Positions 26,900 through 35,748 of a DNA stretch of 64,000 nt are shown in pieces. The stretch spans positions 60,004 through 124,003 of the forward strand of contig NZ_JACIEN010000009.1 of the NCBI RefSeq assembly GCF_014196925.1, in the 5' to 3' direction. Made by a program: the position numbers and the translations under genes. The notes below the pieces were generated by a model. It saw only the letters and a program-made list of their open reading frames with translations. It did not search any database and was not told where the DNA came from. Numbering within the stretch: position 1 is the first letter of the stretch; every line of letters starts with the position of its first letter. This DNA is from Chelatococcus caeni (lineage in GTDB: Bacteria > Pseudomonadota > Alphaproteobacteria > Rhizobiales > Beijerinckiaceae).

Positions 26900-27897
26900 G
26901 ACGCCTTCTCCAGCGGCATGGCGAGGATGGCGCGGGCGCAGTCCTCGTCGGTGACGAGGCGGTTGACGTAGCCGCCCGACAGGATGGCGTGCACGACCGG
27001 CGCCTTGTTGAGCCCGCCCGAGGCGAGGATGGAGCGCGAGACGGCCTTCAACTCCTGGGGCGAGAGGGCCATGACGCACTGGTTGAGGCGGTGGGCGATG
27101 GGCCGCCCGCGCGCGTCGAGGAAGGTGCCGAGCAGGTCGCCGATGGTGCCGGCGGCCTCGAGCGCCTCCTGGTGCTGGCGCACGGTCTGGGTGGTGGCGA
27201 GCAGCGAATGGCTCGAGACGTCGCCGCAGGAGACGAGGGCGACGTCGACGGCGCGCGCCCGGCGCATCACGTCGGCGAGGCCGTAGTGGGTGAGGAGGTC
27301 GTTGCGGCTGTGCTCGCTCGGGCAATAGATGGGTGCAGCGAGATAGTGGCATTCGCCGCCGATGGCCTCGGCGAGGCGCGTCGCCACCTCGAAAGTGTTG
27401 GTGCCGGACCCGCGCGTGAGCCCGCCCATGAGCGACACGACGCGGCTCGCGGGCAGGCGCCGCGGCCCGAGCGTTGCGACGCTGGCGCTCAACGTGCGCC
27501 CCCAGCCGATGCCAATCGACTGGCCGTCCCCCATCAGGCGGCTCAGCATGGCGCCGGCGGCCTCGCCGATGACGCGCTGCTGATCCTCGTAGCCGGGCAC
27601 GGCCGGCACCACCGCCACCTCGGCGAGGCCGTAGCGGGCGGCGAGTTCCTCTTCCAAGGCGACGCAGGAGGCGAGCGGCAGGCGCACCTCGATGCGCACC
27701 GAGCCGTCCACCCGCGCCTGGCCGATGATCTTGTTGACGCGCAGGCGCGTGAGGCCGAGCCGGTCGCCGATCTCCTGCTGGGTCAGATTGCCGACGTAGT
27801 AGTACCAGACCACGCGGGCCGCGACCTCGTCGCCGGCGCTGCGCTGGGCGGCGCGCGGCGGGTCGGTCATGGTGGTGCCCGCAACGGGATCGTTCAT
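26896..27897 (-). CDS. SorC/DeoR-family sugar-binding transcriptional regulator
   Basis: A 333-aa SorC-type regulator. An N-terminal helix-turn-helix (about residues 25-60; VVWYYYVGNLTQQEIGDRLG and LRVNKIIGQAR) precedes the sugar-binding domain (about 75-330; IGIGWGRTL, then VVSLMGGLTRGSG). Such proteins are released from or retained on DNA by a phosphorylated sugar. It sits inside the operon it probably controls, four bases overlapping the FGGY kinase. Its likely operator is the dyad at 33648-33679. Met10 (27870) is an alternative start. Confidence 0.93.
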   Translation of the reverse strand: MNDPVAGTTMTDPPRAAQRSAGDEVAARVVWYYYVGNLTQQEIGDRLGLTRLRVNKIIGQARVDGSVRIEVRLPLASCVALEEELAARYGLAEVAVVPAVPGYEDQQRVIGEAAGAMLSRLMGDGQSIGIGWGRTLSASVATLGPRRLPASRVVSLMGGLTRGSGTNTFEVATRLAEAIGGECHYLAAPIYCPSEHSRNDLLTHYGLADVMRRARAVDVALVSCGDVSSHSLLATTQTVRQHQEALEAAGTIGDLLGTFLDARGRPIAHRLNQCVMALSPQELKAVSRSILASGGLNKAPVVHAILSGGYVNRLVTDEDCARAILAMPLEKAS

Positions 27898-27901
27898 CGC
27901 G

Positions 27902-28801
27902 TCATTCCCCACCGAGCACCGGCGCGAGCACCGCGACCGAGCGGCGGACCCGGTCGAGCACCGCGGCATCGGTCTCCTCGAACGGGTAGAAGACTTCGAG
28001 GAAGACGGGCCGGTCGGCAAGCCCGAAACGTGCGAGCGTCGCCGCGATAGCCTCCGGATCGACGATGCCGCGCTCGGTGAAGTCCCAGTGGCGGTCGAGG
28101 CGGCCGTCGCTCTGCTGGATGTGGATGGCGCCGGTCTCGCGGCCGATCGCCTCGAGCCACGGTTCGACGCGCGCCTCCTCGGGCGCGTAGGGCGGCGAGA
28201 GGATGGCGTGGCCCCAGTCGAGGCAGTAGCGCCAGGGGACGGCGGAGCCGGCGAGGTCGTCGGATAGGCGCCGCGCCTGCGCGGGCGTCCACGGCCATTC
28301 GCGCCGGAGCGGCGTCGGCTCGATGTAGAGCTCGGTGAGGCCTTGGCTCTGCGCCTTCTCGGCAAGGCGTTTCAGGCGGGCGGTGAGGTCGACATAGTCA
28401 GCGGCCGGAATCTCCTTCGCTTCCACGGCGTCGGGCCGGGCGGCGATGGCGCCGAGGGGGCCGCCCGCGGCGCGGATGCCGGCCTTGCCGCAGAAGGCAT
28501 AGGCGCGGGTGAGCCAGTACTCGGCCGCATCGCGCACGCCGGGCTCGGGGTGGAGCAGCTGGTTGAAGGTGTAGTGGGCGAGGCCGATGAAGCCGCTGTG
28601 CATGGTGATGCCGTGCTCGGCGCAGGCCTGGCGCAGGTCCGTGGCCGCCTTGTCCAGCACCTCGTCCGGCCACAGCGGATCGACGAGGTCGAACGAGAGC
28701 TGCACGAGGCCGAGGCCGAGGTCCTCGCGCACGAGGCGGGCCCAGAGCGCGGGCGTCACCCAGCGCTTGACGCAGAAGGAGAGATTGATGCCGAGCGCCA
28801 T
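27902..28801 (-). CDS. Sugar phosphate isomerase/epimerase (xylose-isomerase-like TIM barrel)
   Basis: A 299-aa AP-endonuclease-2 fold protein. The metal-ligand strands are visible: LYIEPTPL near 159, CLDWGHAI near 193, IHIQQSDG near 227 and FLEVFYPFEE near 270. This gives the Glu-Asp/His-Glu set of ketose epimerases and isomerases. The first residues, MALGINLSFCVKRW, have no signal peptide. In this operon it probably interconverts ketoses or ketose phosphates upstream of one of the two kinases; the exact substrate is unknown. It lies 10 bp after the permease gene and 4 bp before the regulator. Confidence 0.82.
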   Translation of the reverse strand: MALGINLSFCVKRWVTPALWARLVREDLGLGLVQLSFDLVDPLWPDEVLDKAATDLRQACAEHGITMHSGFIGLAHYTFNQLLHPEPGVRDAAEYWLTRAYAFCGKAGIRAAGGPLGAIAARPDAVEAKEIPAADYVDLTARLKRLAEKAQSQGLTELYIEPTPLRREWPWTPAQARRLSDDLAGSAVPWRYCLDWGHAILSPPYAPEEARVEPWLEAIGRETGAIHIQQSDGRLDRHWDFTERGIVDPEAIAATLARFGLADRPVFLEVFYPFEETDAAVLDRVRRSVAVLAPVLGGE

Positions 28802-28811
28802 CGCCGCCTCC

Positions 28812-29633
28812 CTATTTGGTCGCGCCCATGGTGAGGCCGCGGATCATGTGGCGCGAGACGATGAGGGCGAAGATGGTGACCGGCAGGACGATGACCGTGC
28901 CGGTCGCCATGATCTTGCCCCAGGGCAGCTCGTAGCCGGACATGAAGCTCGTCGCCGCCACCGGCGCCGTCTGCACGTTGCGGCGGGTGAGCACCAGCGC
29001 ATAGAGCAGCTCGTTCCACGAGAAGATGAAGCTGAAGATGGCCGACACCGCGACGCCCGGCAGGCCGAGCGGCAGGTAGATGCGCCAGAAGACGTCGAAC
29101 TGCTTCGCCCCCTCGAGCCGCGCCGCCTGCTCCAGCTCGGGCGGGATCGAGCGGAACTGGTCCGTGCAGATCCACACCACGATCGGCAGGTTGAAGGTGA
29201 GATAGATGAGGATGAGGACGAGGTGCGTGTCGAGCAGGCCGAGCGACTGGGCGAGGAGATAGACCGGCAGGGCGAGCACGATCGGGCTGATCATGCGGTT
29301 GGAGATGAACCAGAACCACAGGTCGGACTTGCCGCGGAACTCGAAGCGGGCCAGCGCATAGGCCGCCGGCGTGCCGAGGAGGACGGCGAGCGCCGTCGTC
29401 GAGACGGCGACGATGAGCGAGTTGACGATGGCCGCTGTCACCTTCTGGTCAGCCCAGATCTCGGCGTAGTGCTTGATGGTCGGCTCGAACAGCCACATGG
29501 GCGGCGAGGCGAGCAGGTCCGCCTGGTCCTTGAAGCTGGACGAGACCATCCAGTAGAACGGGAACATCGCGAAGGCGAAGACCAGCACGAGGCCGGCAAG
29601 ATGCGCAAAGCGTGCCGCGGGGCGGGACACCAT
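28812..29633 (-). CDS. Carbohydrate ABC transporter permease (MalG type)
   Basis: A 273-aa inner-membrane permease with about six membrane spans. The first is AHLAGLVLVFAFAMFPFYWM. The EAA loop that docks the ATPase is QAARLEGAKQFDVFWRIYLP (about 180-200). It pairs with the permease gene immediately upstream; the two overlap as TGATG, so the start at 29633 is well fixed. The larger open frame to 30014 is shadow over its partner. Confidence 0.94.
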   Translation of the reverse strand: MVSRPAARFAHLAGLVLVFAFAMFPFYWMVSSSFKDQADLLASPPMWLFEPTIKHYAEIWADQKVTAAIVNSLIVAVSTTALAVLLGTPAAYALARFEFRGKSDLWFWFISNRMISPIVLALPVYLLAQSLGLLDTHLVLILIYLTFNLPIVVWICTDQFRSIPPELEQAARLEGAKQFDVFWRIYLPLGLPGVAVSAIFSFIFSWNELLYALVLTRRNVQTAPVAATSFMSGYELPWGKIMATGTVIVLPVTIFALIVSRHMIRGLTMGATK

Positions 29634-30574
29634 CACTGGATCTCCCGGTAGAAGATGCGGATGTAGAGCCGGCTCAGAAGGATCGTGAACAGGAGCAGCA
29701 GGATCGCCTGGGCGGAGGCTGCGCCGAGGTCGAACACGCGGAAGCCGACGCGCTGGATGTAGATGGAGATGAGCTCGGTCGCCGTGCCCGGCCCGCCGCG
29801 CGTCATGGTGAAGATCATGTCGAAGAGCTTCAGCACGTCCGCCGAGCGCAGGATGAGCATGGCCGTGAGGCCGGGCAGGAGATAGGGCAGCTGCACGTGG
29901 CGCAGGAGCGCCCAATGGCTCTTCGTTTCCAGCCGCGCCGCCTCCTCGATGTCGACCGGCACCATGGAGAGCCCCGACAGGAAGATGAGGGCGCAGAACG
30001 GCGTCCACTGCCACACGTCCATGATGACGATGGCGGCGAAGGCCCCGCTCGGGTTGCCGAGCCAGTCGAAGGGCGCGAAGCCGAACCAGGACAGGAACTG
30101 GTTGGCGACGCCGAAGTTGCGGTTGAAGATGAGGTTGCCGAGGAGGCCGACGACGGCATAGGTGGTGGCGAGCGGCACGACGAGCGAGACGCGCGCGAGC
30201 GAGCGCATGAAGCCCCAGCCCGGCCGGTGCAGCATCAGGGCGATGAGGAGGCCGAGCGCCACCTGGATCGGCATGACGGTCAGGAAGAACCGGCCCGTCA
30301 GCAGGAGCGTGTCCCAGAAGGTCTGGTCGCTCAGCACGCGCCCGTAGTTCTCGAAGCCGACGAAGGGGAAGCCCTCGCGCGCCCGGGTGAGATTGTAGCG
30401 GCGGAAGGAGGTGACGAGCGCGAACAGCATCGGGTAGAGGCCGATCGCGAGCAGCGTCACCACAGCCGGGGCGAGGAAGAAGAGCGGCGTCCAGCGGCCG
30501 TGCTCGAGCCGGCGCCTGCGGGCGGGCCTTGCCCGGGCCGCTTCCTGTGCCAGTGCCTGTCCCTCGACGCTCAT
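29633..30574 (-). CDS. Carbohydrate ABC transporter permease (MalF type)
   Basis: A 313-aa permease with a basic cytoplasmic N-terminus (ARARPARRRRLEHGRW) and six predicted spans, starting PLFFLAPAVVTLLAIGLYPM. The EAA loop is EAARLETKSHWALLRHVQLP near residue 215. It forms the membrane channel with the MalG-type permease and works with the ATPase at 24187-25272 and the binding protein at 31216-32565. It follows the SIS isomerase gene by 7 bp. Confidence 0.94.
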   Translation of the reverse strand: MSVEGQALAQEAARARPARRRRLEHGRWTPLFFLAPAVVTLLAIGLYPMLFALVTSFRRYNLTRAREGFPFVGFENYGRVLSDQTFWDTLLLTGRFFLTVMPIQVALGLLIALMLHRPGWGFMRSLARVSLVVPLATTYAVVGLLGNLIFNRNFGVANQFLSWFGFAPFDWLGNPSGAFAAIVIMDVWQWTPFCALIFLSGLSMVPVDIEEAARLETKSHWALLRHVQLPYLLPGLTAMLILRSADVLKLFDMIFTMTRGGPGTATELISIYIQRVGFRVFDLGAASAQAILLLLFTILLSRLYIRIFYREIQ

Positions 30575-30581
30575 CCCGTCC

Positions 30582-31133
30582 CTATTCCAGATTGGTGTGG
30601 TTGGCGCGCATGGCCTCGGCGCTCACGCCGAGCTTATCCTTGAGCTTGAGGATCATCACCTCGAAGAGGATGTACTGCGCGCCCTCGTAGAGCGAGCCCA
30701 TGGGCAGGACGGAGGAGGCGGGCCCCCTGTCATCGGCCATGGTCTGGGCGGGGATGGCCAGGACCGTGTCGGCCTGTTTCGCCGCCTCGCCGCCCGGCTG
30801 CGCGGTGACGAGGAGGCAGGCGGCGCCCGCCTTCCGCGCTTCGCCCATGAGCGCGAGAACCGTCGAGAATGCGCCCGGCCCGGCCGAGACGATGAGCAGA
30901 TCGCCTTCTGCGAGCGGCGGCGTCGTCATGTCGCCCACCACCGCGGCCGCGCGGCCGAGGTGGAAGAGGCGCATGGCGAAGCCCTTGATCTGCAGGCCTT
31001 CCCGGCCGACGCCGTAGAGGGCGATGCGTCTTGCCGCGGCGATGCGCTCGACCGCGGCATCGACGGCCTGTTCGTCGATGCGGGCAAAGACGGCGCCGAG
31101 CTCGTCGAGCGCGCGTTGATAGAGCGAGGGCAT
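30582..31133 (-). CDS. SIS-domain sugar isomerase, 6-phospho-3-hexuloisomerase-like
   Basis: A 183-aa single SIS-domain protein. It resembles 6-phospho-3-hexuloisomerase: LYGVGREGLQIKGFAMRLFH (about 36-55), VVGDMTTPPLAEGDLLIVSAG (about 62-82) and GSLYEGAQYILFE near 150. PHI interconverts a 3-hexulose 6-phosphate and fructose 6-phosphate. A matching hexulose-phosphate synthase is not present, so the true substrate may be another ketose phosphate. The ATG at 31133 (MPSLYQRALDELG) is chosen; the frame open to 31184 adds a non-family leader. It lies between the binding protein and the permeases. Confidence 0.82.
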   Translation of the reverse strand: MPSLYQRALDELGAVFARIDEQAVDAAVERIAAARRIALYGVGREGLQIKGFAMRLFHLGRAAAVVGDMTTPPLAEGDLLIVSAGPGAFSTVLALMGEARKAGAACLLVTAQPGGEAAKQADTVLAIPAQTMADDRGPASSVLPMGSLYEGAQYILFEVMILKLKDKLGVSAEAMRANHTNLE

Positions 31134-31215
31134 GGAAGAGGCTCCGCCGATGCTGTCACGAACTGGAACGATGCCGGCCGGCACGGGGCTCGCCCGGGCC
31201 GGCCGGAGCGTCTCG

Positions 31216-32565
31216 TTACTGCAGCAGCGCCTTCTTGCCGTCGTAGTAGCCTTCCTTGGCGAGGATGTCCTCCATGCGGGTGCCGATCTCCTTGGCGCCC
31301 TGCTCGGTGGACACCTCGCCGAGCATCATCTTGGTGCCCCACTCGGCAACGATCTCGGAGATGGCCGGCCAGGCGGGGAAGCGCGGACGGAACTCCGGCA
31401 CGCCCTTCTGCCAGGAGGCGACCATCGGCTCGACGAACTTGTACTTCGCCTTGATGTCGGCATCCTCGTAGATGCTCTTGCGGCCGGAGACGCCGCCGGC
31501 CTCCACATAGGCGCGGGCGATGTCCTCCGAGGTCGCCCACTGGATGAAGAGCCACGAGGCCTTCTGCTCCTTCTCCGGCGCCTGGGCGGCGACGGCGAGC
31601 GAGAAGCCGCCGAGGGCCGGCAGGCGGCCGGCGGGGCCGGAAGGCTCGGGCGCGACGGCGAGGCAGTCGACGATCTTCGACGTCGCCGGATCGATGAGCG
31701 TCGAATAGAAGGCCGACCATTCGGTGATCATGGCGACTTGGCCCTGGGCGAGGGCATTGACCGCCTCGGCATGGTCATAGGAGACGATGCCCGGCGGCAT
31801 GTACTGCATCAGGTCCTGGCGGAACTTGAGGCCGGCCTGGCTCTCCTCGCTCAGGAGGTTCGACTTGAATTCCTTGTCGAGCAGCGAGCCGCCGAAGGGC
31901 CACAGCACGCGCATGAAGCTGTCGGCGGACTGCGTCTCGCCGCGGCGCGACTGCAGTGCGAAGGCGAACTGGTTCTTCGCCTTGTCGGTGAGCTTCGGCG
32001 CGTAGGTCTCGTAGAGCTCCTGCCAGGTTTCCGGCGGCTTGTCGAAGCCGGCCTCCTTCAGCATGCACTGGTTGTAGAAGAGGAGGCCCGAATAGTTGTC
32101 GAAGGGCAGGCCATAGACCTTGCCGCCCCAGGAGCCGAAGGCGTCGAGCAGCAGCGGAAAGAAGCCGTCGAGGTTGAGCTTGGGATCGGTGACCGCGGGA
32201 TCGCTGGTGAATTTCTCTACCGGCACGATCCAGCCGTTCTCGGCGAATTCGCCGATCCAGACGAGGTCGACGAGCGCGATGGTGAGGTCGCCGTTGGAGC
32301 TGAAGTTGAGGACCTGCTTCTCGCGCGAGCTCTCGTAGGGCACGATCTCGTAATTGACCTTGATGCCCGTCTTCTTCTCGAACTCCGGCAGCAGCTGGAT
32401 GATGGCGCGATAGCCGGGGCGGTCGAGAAAGACCACGTTGATCTCCGCACCCTTGAGCGGCTCGGCCGCCTTCTCGAGCGACCAGTCCTGCGCCTCGGCC
32501 GGCGCGCAGACGGCCGCGGCGGCGAGCGCGAGCGCACCGACCGCTGCATGCGTGAACAGTCTCAT
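31216..32565 (-). CDS. Carbohydrate ABC transporter substrate-binding protein
   Basis: A 449-aa periplasmic binding protein of the family-1 (MalE/UgpB-like) type. Residues 1-25 are a signal peptide ([20 protein letters not shown]). The mature protein has the cluster's motifs [38 protein letters not shown] near 98 and [16 protein letters not shown] near 150. It captures the sugar or polyol for the permeases downstream. The start overlaps the dehydrogenase stop by four bases and has GGGGAGA upstream. An 82-bp gap separates it from the SIS gene. Confidence 0.94.
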   Translation of the reverse strand: MRLFTHAAVGALALAAAAVCAPAEAQDWSLEKAAEPLKGAEINVVFLDRPGYRAIIQLLPEFEKKTGIKVNYEIVPYESSREKQVLNFSSNGDLTIALVDLVWIGEFAENGWIVPVEKFTSDPAVTDPKLNLDGFFPLLLDAFGSWGGKVYGLPFDNYSGLLFYNQCMLKEAGFDKPPETWQELYETYAPKLTDKAKNQFAFALQSRRGETQSADSFMRVLWPFGGSLLDKEFKSNLLSEESQAGLKFRQDLMQYMPPGIVSYDHAEAVNALAQGQVAMITEWSAFYSTLIDPATSKIVDCLAVAPEPSGPAGRLPALGGFSLAVAAQAPEKEQKASWLFIQWATSEDIARAYVEAGGVSGRKSIYEDADIKAKYKFVEPMVASWQKGVPEFRPRFPAWPAISEIVAEWGTKMMLGEVSTEQGAKEIGTRMEDILAKEGYYDGKKALLQ

Positions 32566-33605
32566 GAGCGTCTCCCCTGATTATTGTCGTTCGGAATAAT
32601 GATGCTCTTGACCATGCCGGGGGCGTCCTCAGCGTGCAGGCGGAAGGCCTCCGGCGCCTCGTCCAGCGTGAAGCGGTGGCTGACCAGCGCGTTCACGTCG
32701 ACCTTGCCGGTCGCGACGAGTTCGATGGCCCGCGGATAGACCTCCCCCATCCGCCGGGCGAACTTGATCTTGAGGCCGCGCCGGCGCGCCTCGGCGGCCG
32801 GCAGCGTGTAGGTGTCCCCGTCCGGGATGCCGACGAGGACGACGCGCCCGCCGATGCGGGCGGCGAGCACGGCATCGCGGAAGCCTTCGGGCGCATTGGT
32901 GGCTTCCACCACGAGCGGGCAGCCCTCGCCCTTCGTCCAGTCGCGGATCTCGGCGACCGAGGCGCCCGTGCGCGTCGCGCCGAGCTTCGTGGCGAGGTCG
33001 CGGCGGTGCGCCTGCGGGTCGACGGCGAGAATCTCCCCAGCGCCCGCCGCCTTGAGCACCTGCAGGATGAGAAGGCCGATGGGGCCGCAGCCGACGAGCG
33101 CCACCCGCTCCAGAAGCCGCGGCTTGGCGAGGTCTACCGCATGGATGGCGACGCCGAGCGGCTCCAGCATCACCGCCTCTTCGGGCGTGAAGCGATGGGC
33201 GAGCGGCACGATCAGGTCTTCCGGCACCCAGATGCGCTCGGTCATGGCGCCGTTGAAGGGTGGGGCGCCGATGAACTCGACGTTGGGGCACAGGTTAGGA
33301 TGGCCCGAGCGGCAATGGTCGCAGTGGCCGCAGGCGTGGTTGGGGTCGACGGCGACGAGGTCGCCGCGGGCAAGGCCGCGTGCCGGCAGATCCTCGGCAA
33401 GATAGCCGGCAAATTCGTGACCCGGGACGAAAGGCGCGAGGATCTTGGCCGAGCCGATGCCGCCGTCCTTGTAATAGTGCAGGTCGCTGCCGCACAGGCC
33501 GACGGCCGCCACCTCGAGCAGCGCCTCGCCCGGCTGCCCCTCGCGCAGGTTGAAGGGGGCGACCCGTGCATCGTGCGCGCCGTGGAGGAAAAGAGCCTTG
33601 CCCAT
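32562..33605 (-). CDS. Zinc-dependent polyol dehydrogenase (sorbitol/xylitol dehydrogenase-like MDR)
   Basis: A 347-aa medium-chain dehydrogenase that would oxidise a polyol to a ketose with NAD. Catalytic zinc ligands are in [16 protein letters not shown] (Cys near 37) and VPGHEFAG; the structural zinc site is [15 protein letters not shown] (about 90-105). The nucleotide-binding motif GCGPIGLL is near 168. It is the first gene of the ten-gene operon, 33 nt downstream of the predicted transcription start. Two kinases for pentuloses in the same operon make pentitols the best guess for substrate. The longer open frame to 34124 is shadow. Confidence 0.92.
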   Translation of the reverse strand: MGKALFLHGAHDARVAPFNLREGQPGEALLEVAAVGLCGSDLHYYKDGGIGSAKILAPFVPGHEFAGYLAEDLPARGLARGDLVAVDPNHACGHCDHCRSGHPNLCPNVEFIGAPPFNGAMTERIWVPEDLIVPLAHRFTPEEAVMLEPLGVAIHAVDLAKPRLLERVALVGCGPIGLLILQVLKAAGAGEILAVDPQAHRRDLATKLGATRTGASVAEIRDWTKGEGCPLVVEATNAPEGFRDAVLAARIGGRVVLVGIPDGDTYTLPAAEARRRGLKIKFARRMGEVYPRAIELVATGKVDVNALVSHRFTLDEAPEAFRLHAEDAPGMVKSIIIPNDNNQGRRS

Positions 33606-33644
33606 ATGGTCGCCCCGTTGGTCGCCCGTTCCGAATGCGACTCG

Positions 33645-33679
33645 GTTATACAGATGTAAATCGATCTTTACAATCGTAT
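33645..33679 (-). promoter_or_regulatory. Polyol-operon promoter overlapped by a probable SorC operator
   Basis: Reading leftward, TTGTAA (33673 to 33668), a 17-bp spacer and TATAAC (33650 to 33645) make a good sigma70-type promoter. A dyad covers it: arms 33648-33660 and 33667-33679 match at 10 of 13 positions, with a perfect inner core TGTAAA-N6-TTTACA at 33655-33672. The operator spanning -35 to -10 suggests repression by the SorC-type regulator encoded at 26896-27897. Motifs are seen; the regulator link is inferred. Confidence 0.7.
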
Positions 33680-33792
33680 CGATGGCCGTGCCGCATGGAT
33701 GCAGAAACGGGCTGGCGCGAGCAGCGGCTGCGGTCCACATATGAAAGGAAGTCGCCGCCAACGGTTGCGTGCGGGCAGCAAGGAGTTTTTTC

Positions 33793-35067
33793 TTGTTACT
33801 CGAGCTTGCCCTCGTTCTTGCGCTGACGGTCCTCAACGGCCTGCTGGCCATGTCGGAGCTCGCCATCGTCTCGGCGCGTCCGGCGCGGCTGCGCGTTCTC
33901 CACGACCAGGGGGCGACGGCGGCGGGCGTGGCGCTCGCCCTCGCCCAGACGCCGGGACGCTTCCTGTCGACGGTCCAGATCGGTATCACGCTCGTCGGCA
34001 TCCTGTCGGGCGCTTTCTCGGGCGCGACGCTCGGCGTGCGGCTGGCGAACGTCCTCGAGGACTTCGGCTGGTCGCGCGGGGCGGCGGATGCGGTTGGCGT
34101 CGGCGTGGTCGTCGTCGCGATCACCTATCTCTCGCTCATCGTCGGCGAGCTCGTGCCCAAGCAGATCGCCCTGCGCCATCCGGAGCGGATCGCCGTGCGC
34201 GTGGCGCCGGCCATGGCGCTGCTGTCGCGTCTCGCCGCGCCGCTCGTGTGGCTGCTCGACACGTCGGGTGGCCTCGTCCTGCGTCTCCTCGGCCAGCGTG
34301 GCCGGCCGAAGGAGAAGGTGACCGAGGAGGAATTGAAGAGCGTCATCGCCGAGGCGGAGCAGGCGGGCGTGCTCGAAAGCGAGGAGCGCGACATGATCGC
34401 CGGCGTGATGCGCTTCGCCGATCGTGCGGCCAAGGCGCTGATGACGCCGCGGCGCGACGTGGAGCTGCTCGATCTGTCCGACGACATCGAGACGATCAGG
34501 GCGCAGGTGCGGATGACGCGCCGCTCGCGCCTGCCGGTGCGCGACGAAGAGCCCGACGCCATCGTCGGCATCGTGGCCGTGAAGGATCTCGTCCCGCTCC
34601 TCGCCACCGACGCGCCCGACATCCGCAGCCTCATCCAGGAGGTCCCGATCGTCGCCGACAATGCGCGCGCCCTCGATGTCCTGCAGGCGATGCGCGCGTC
34701 GACCGTGCACATGGCGCTCGTCTATGACGAGTACGGCCATTTCGAAGGCATCATCACCTCGGCGGACGTGCTGGAGGCCATCACCGGCGCCTTCCAGGAG
34801 GAGGGCGAGGAGGAGGCGCCCTACGTGGTGCGCGAGGACGGCTCCTTCCTCGTCTCGGGCTGGATGCCGATCGACGAGTTCGCGGACAAGATCGGCGTGC
34901 CGGTCGAGCGGGACGGCGATTTCGAGACGGTGGCCGGCCTCGTGCTCAACAGGCTCAACCATCTGCCGGACGTAGGCGAGTGTTTCGAGCTCGGCCCGTG
35001 GAAATACGAGGTGGTTGACCTCGACGGCCGGCGCATCGACAAGGTGCTCGTCAGCCGGCTCCAGTGA
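33793..35067 (+). CDS. CorB/HlyC-type membrane protein (CNNM/DUF21, CBS pair, CorC domain)
   Basis: A 424-aa hemolysin-like/magnesium-efflux family protein. The DUF21/CNNM transmembrane domain covers about residues 1-185 (VLNGLLAMSELAIVSARPAR, ITLVGILSGAFSGATL, IVGELVPKQIALRHPE). A CBS pair follows (about 200-325; LMTPRRDVELLDL, VYDEYGHFEGIITSADVLEA), then the CorC_HlyC domain (about 335-422). The TTG at 33793 is preferred as start because AAGGAG sits exactly seven bases before it; the GTG at 33769 lacks a ribosome site and adds eight residues. It is transcribed away from the polyol operon. Confidence 0.9.
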   Translation: MLLELALVLALTVLNGLLAMSELAIVSARPARLRVLHDQGATAAGVALALAQTPGRFLSTVQIGITLVGILSGAFSGATLGVRLANVLEDFGWSRGAADAVGVGVVVVAITYLSLIVGELVPKQIALRHPERIAVRVAPAMALLSRLAAPLVWLLDTSGGLVLRLLGQRGRPKEKVTEEELKSVIAEAEQAGVLESEERDMIAGVMRFADRAAKALMTPRRDVELLDLSDDIETIRAQVRMTRRSRLPVRDEEPDAIVGIVAVKDLVPLLATDAPDIRSLIQEVPIVADNARALDVLQAMRASTVHMALVYDEYGHFEGIITSADVLEAITGAFQEEGEEEAPYVVREDGSFLVSGWMPIDEFADKIGVPVERDGDFETVAGLVLNRLNHLPDVGECFELGPWKYEVVDLDGRRIDKVLVSRLQ

Positions 35068-35079
35068 CACGCGACGGTT

Positions 35080-35100
35080 GCGGCGACTTGAAAGCGCCGC
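35080..35100. repeat. Weak hairpin after the CorB-like gene
   Basis: GCGGCG and CGCCGC with a 9-base loop, 12 bp after the stop codon. No T-run follows, so at most a weak rho-independent terminator. The 206 bp from 35068 to 35273 otherwise show no gene. Confidence 0.25.
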
Positions 35101-35273
35101 ATTGCGCTCCCATATCCGGATCTCGGGCAGGACCCTGATGCGCGGGATGCGCGGAAGGGCCGGGAGGATAACTGATCTTGGGGCTGCGTCTGAACCGCAC
35201 CCCCGATGCCCGTTTACCCAGAACAAGAAGGACATTGCCGTGGCGTGACCGCGGCAGAGATATCGTGAGTACA

Positions 35274-35474
35274 ATGAAAAACTTGAAGAGCGTGGCCGTT
35301 CGGGTGCGCCCGGTGCCGCATGTCGCGGCCTCGGGGCAGGCTCAGCGGCCCGGGACATCCCATCGGCCGGGCGTGGCGATGCTGCGCCGGGCACAGGAGC
35401 CGATCTGGCATCCCGAACCCTGCGGCCTGTCGCGCGGCGAACTGCGCGCCATCGTCGCCGACGTGCTCGGCTGA
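35274..35474 (+). CDS. Small hypothetical protein (66 aa)
   Basis: A possible short gene, MKNLKSVAVRVRPVPHVA to the end HPEPCGLSRGELRAIVADVLG. The basic, proline-rich N-terminal half followed by an amphipathic C-terminal helix is protein-like, and it sits in front of another small gene of recognisable family. Evidence is limited: no strong Shine-Dalgarno is visible and I do not recognise a family. GTG at 35265 or TTG at 35178 are other starts in frame. Confidence 0.4.
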   Translation: MKNLKSVAVRVRPVPHVAASGQAQRPGTSHRPGVAMLRRAQEPIWHPEPCGLSRGELRAIVADVLG

Positions 35475-35495
35475 GCCGGGTGCGAATGCAACCGG

Positions 35496-35512
35496 AGCCG
35501 GCGAGGCCGGCT
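35496..35512. terminator. Small perfect hairpin between two short genes
   Basis: AGCCGGC, loop GAG, GCCGGCT: a 7-bp perfect GC-rich stem located 22 bp after one small ORF and 9 bp before the next. No T-run follows, so it may be an intercistronic hairpin rather than a terminator. Confidence 0.3.
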
Positions 35513-35520
35513 TCACGGTC

Positions 35521-35727
35521 ATGACCATGAACCAACACCAACCTCAGGCTGTCCGCCCGCGTCAAGCGGGCCGGCAGCCGACCGGCACCGAGGCGCGCCG
35601 CGCCTACGAGCGCTATCTCGCGCTTGCCCGCGGCGAAGAGCGCAGCGGACACCGCATCGAAGCCGAACGTTTCTATCAATATGCCGAGCACTACCTGCGT
35701 ATGAGCAAGGGACGGAACGAACCGTAG
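35521..35727 (+). CDS. Short DUF4167-like protein
   Basis: A 68-aa protein whose core EARRAYERYLALARGEERSG, followed by an AERFYQYAEHYLRM segment, closely resembles the N-terminal part of alphaproteobacterial DUF4167 proteins (their 'YEKYxxLARDAxxSGDRVAAENYxQHAEHY' region). The usual long asparagine/arginine-rich part is absent; only a short basic, glutamine-rich leader is present. Function unknown. The stop faces the stop of the GGDEF-EAL gene 21 bp away. Confidence 0.65.
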   Translation: MTMNQHQPQAVRPRQAGRQPTGTEARRAYERYLALARGEERSGHRIEAERFYQYAEHYLRMSKGRNEP

Positions 35728-35748
35728 CCGGGCCGTGCCGGCCCCTCG

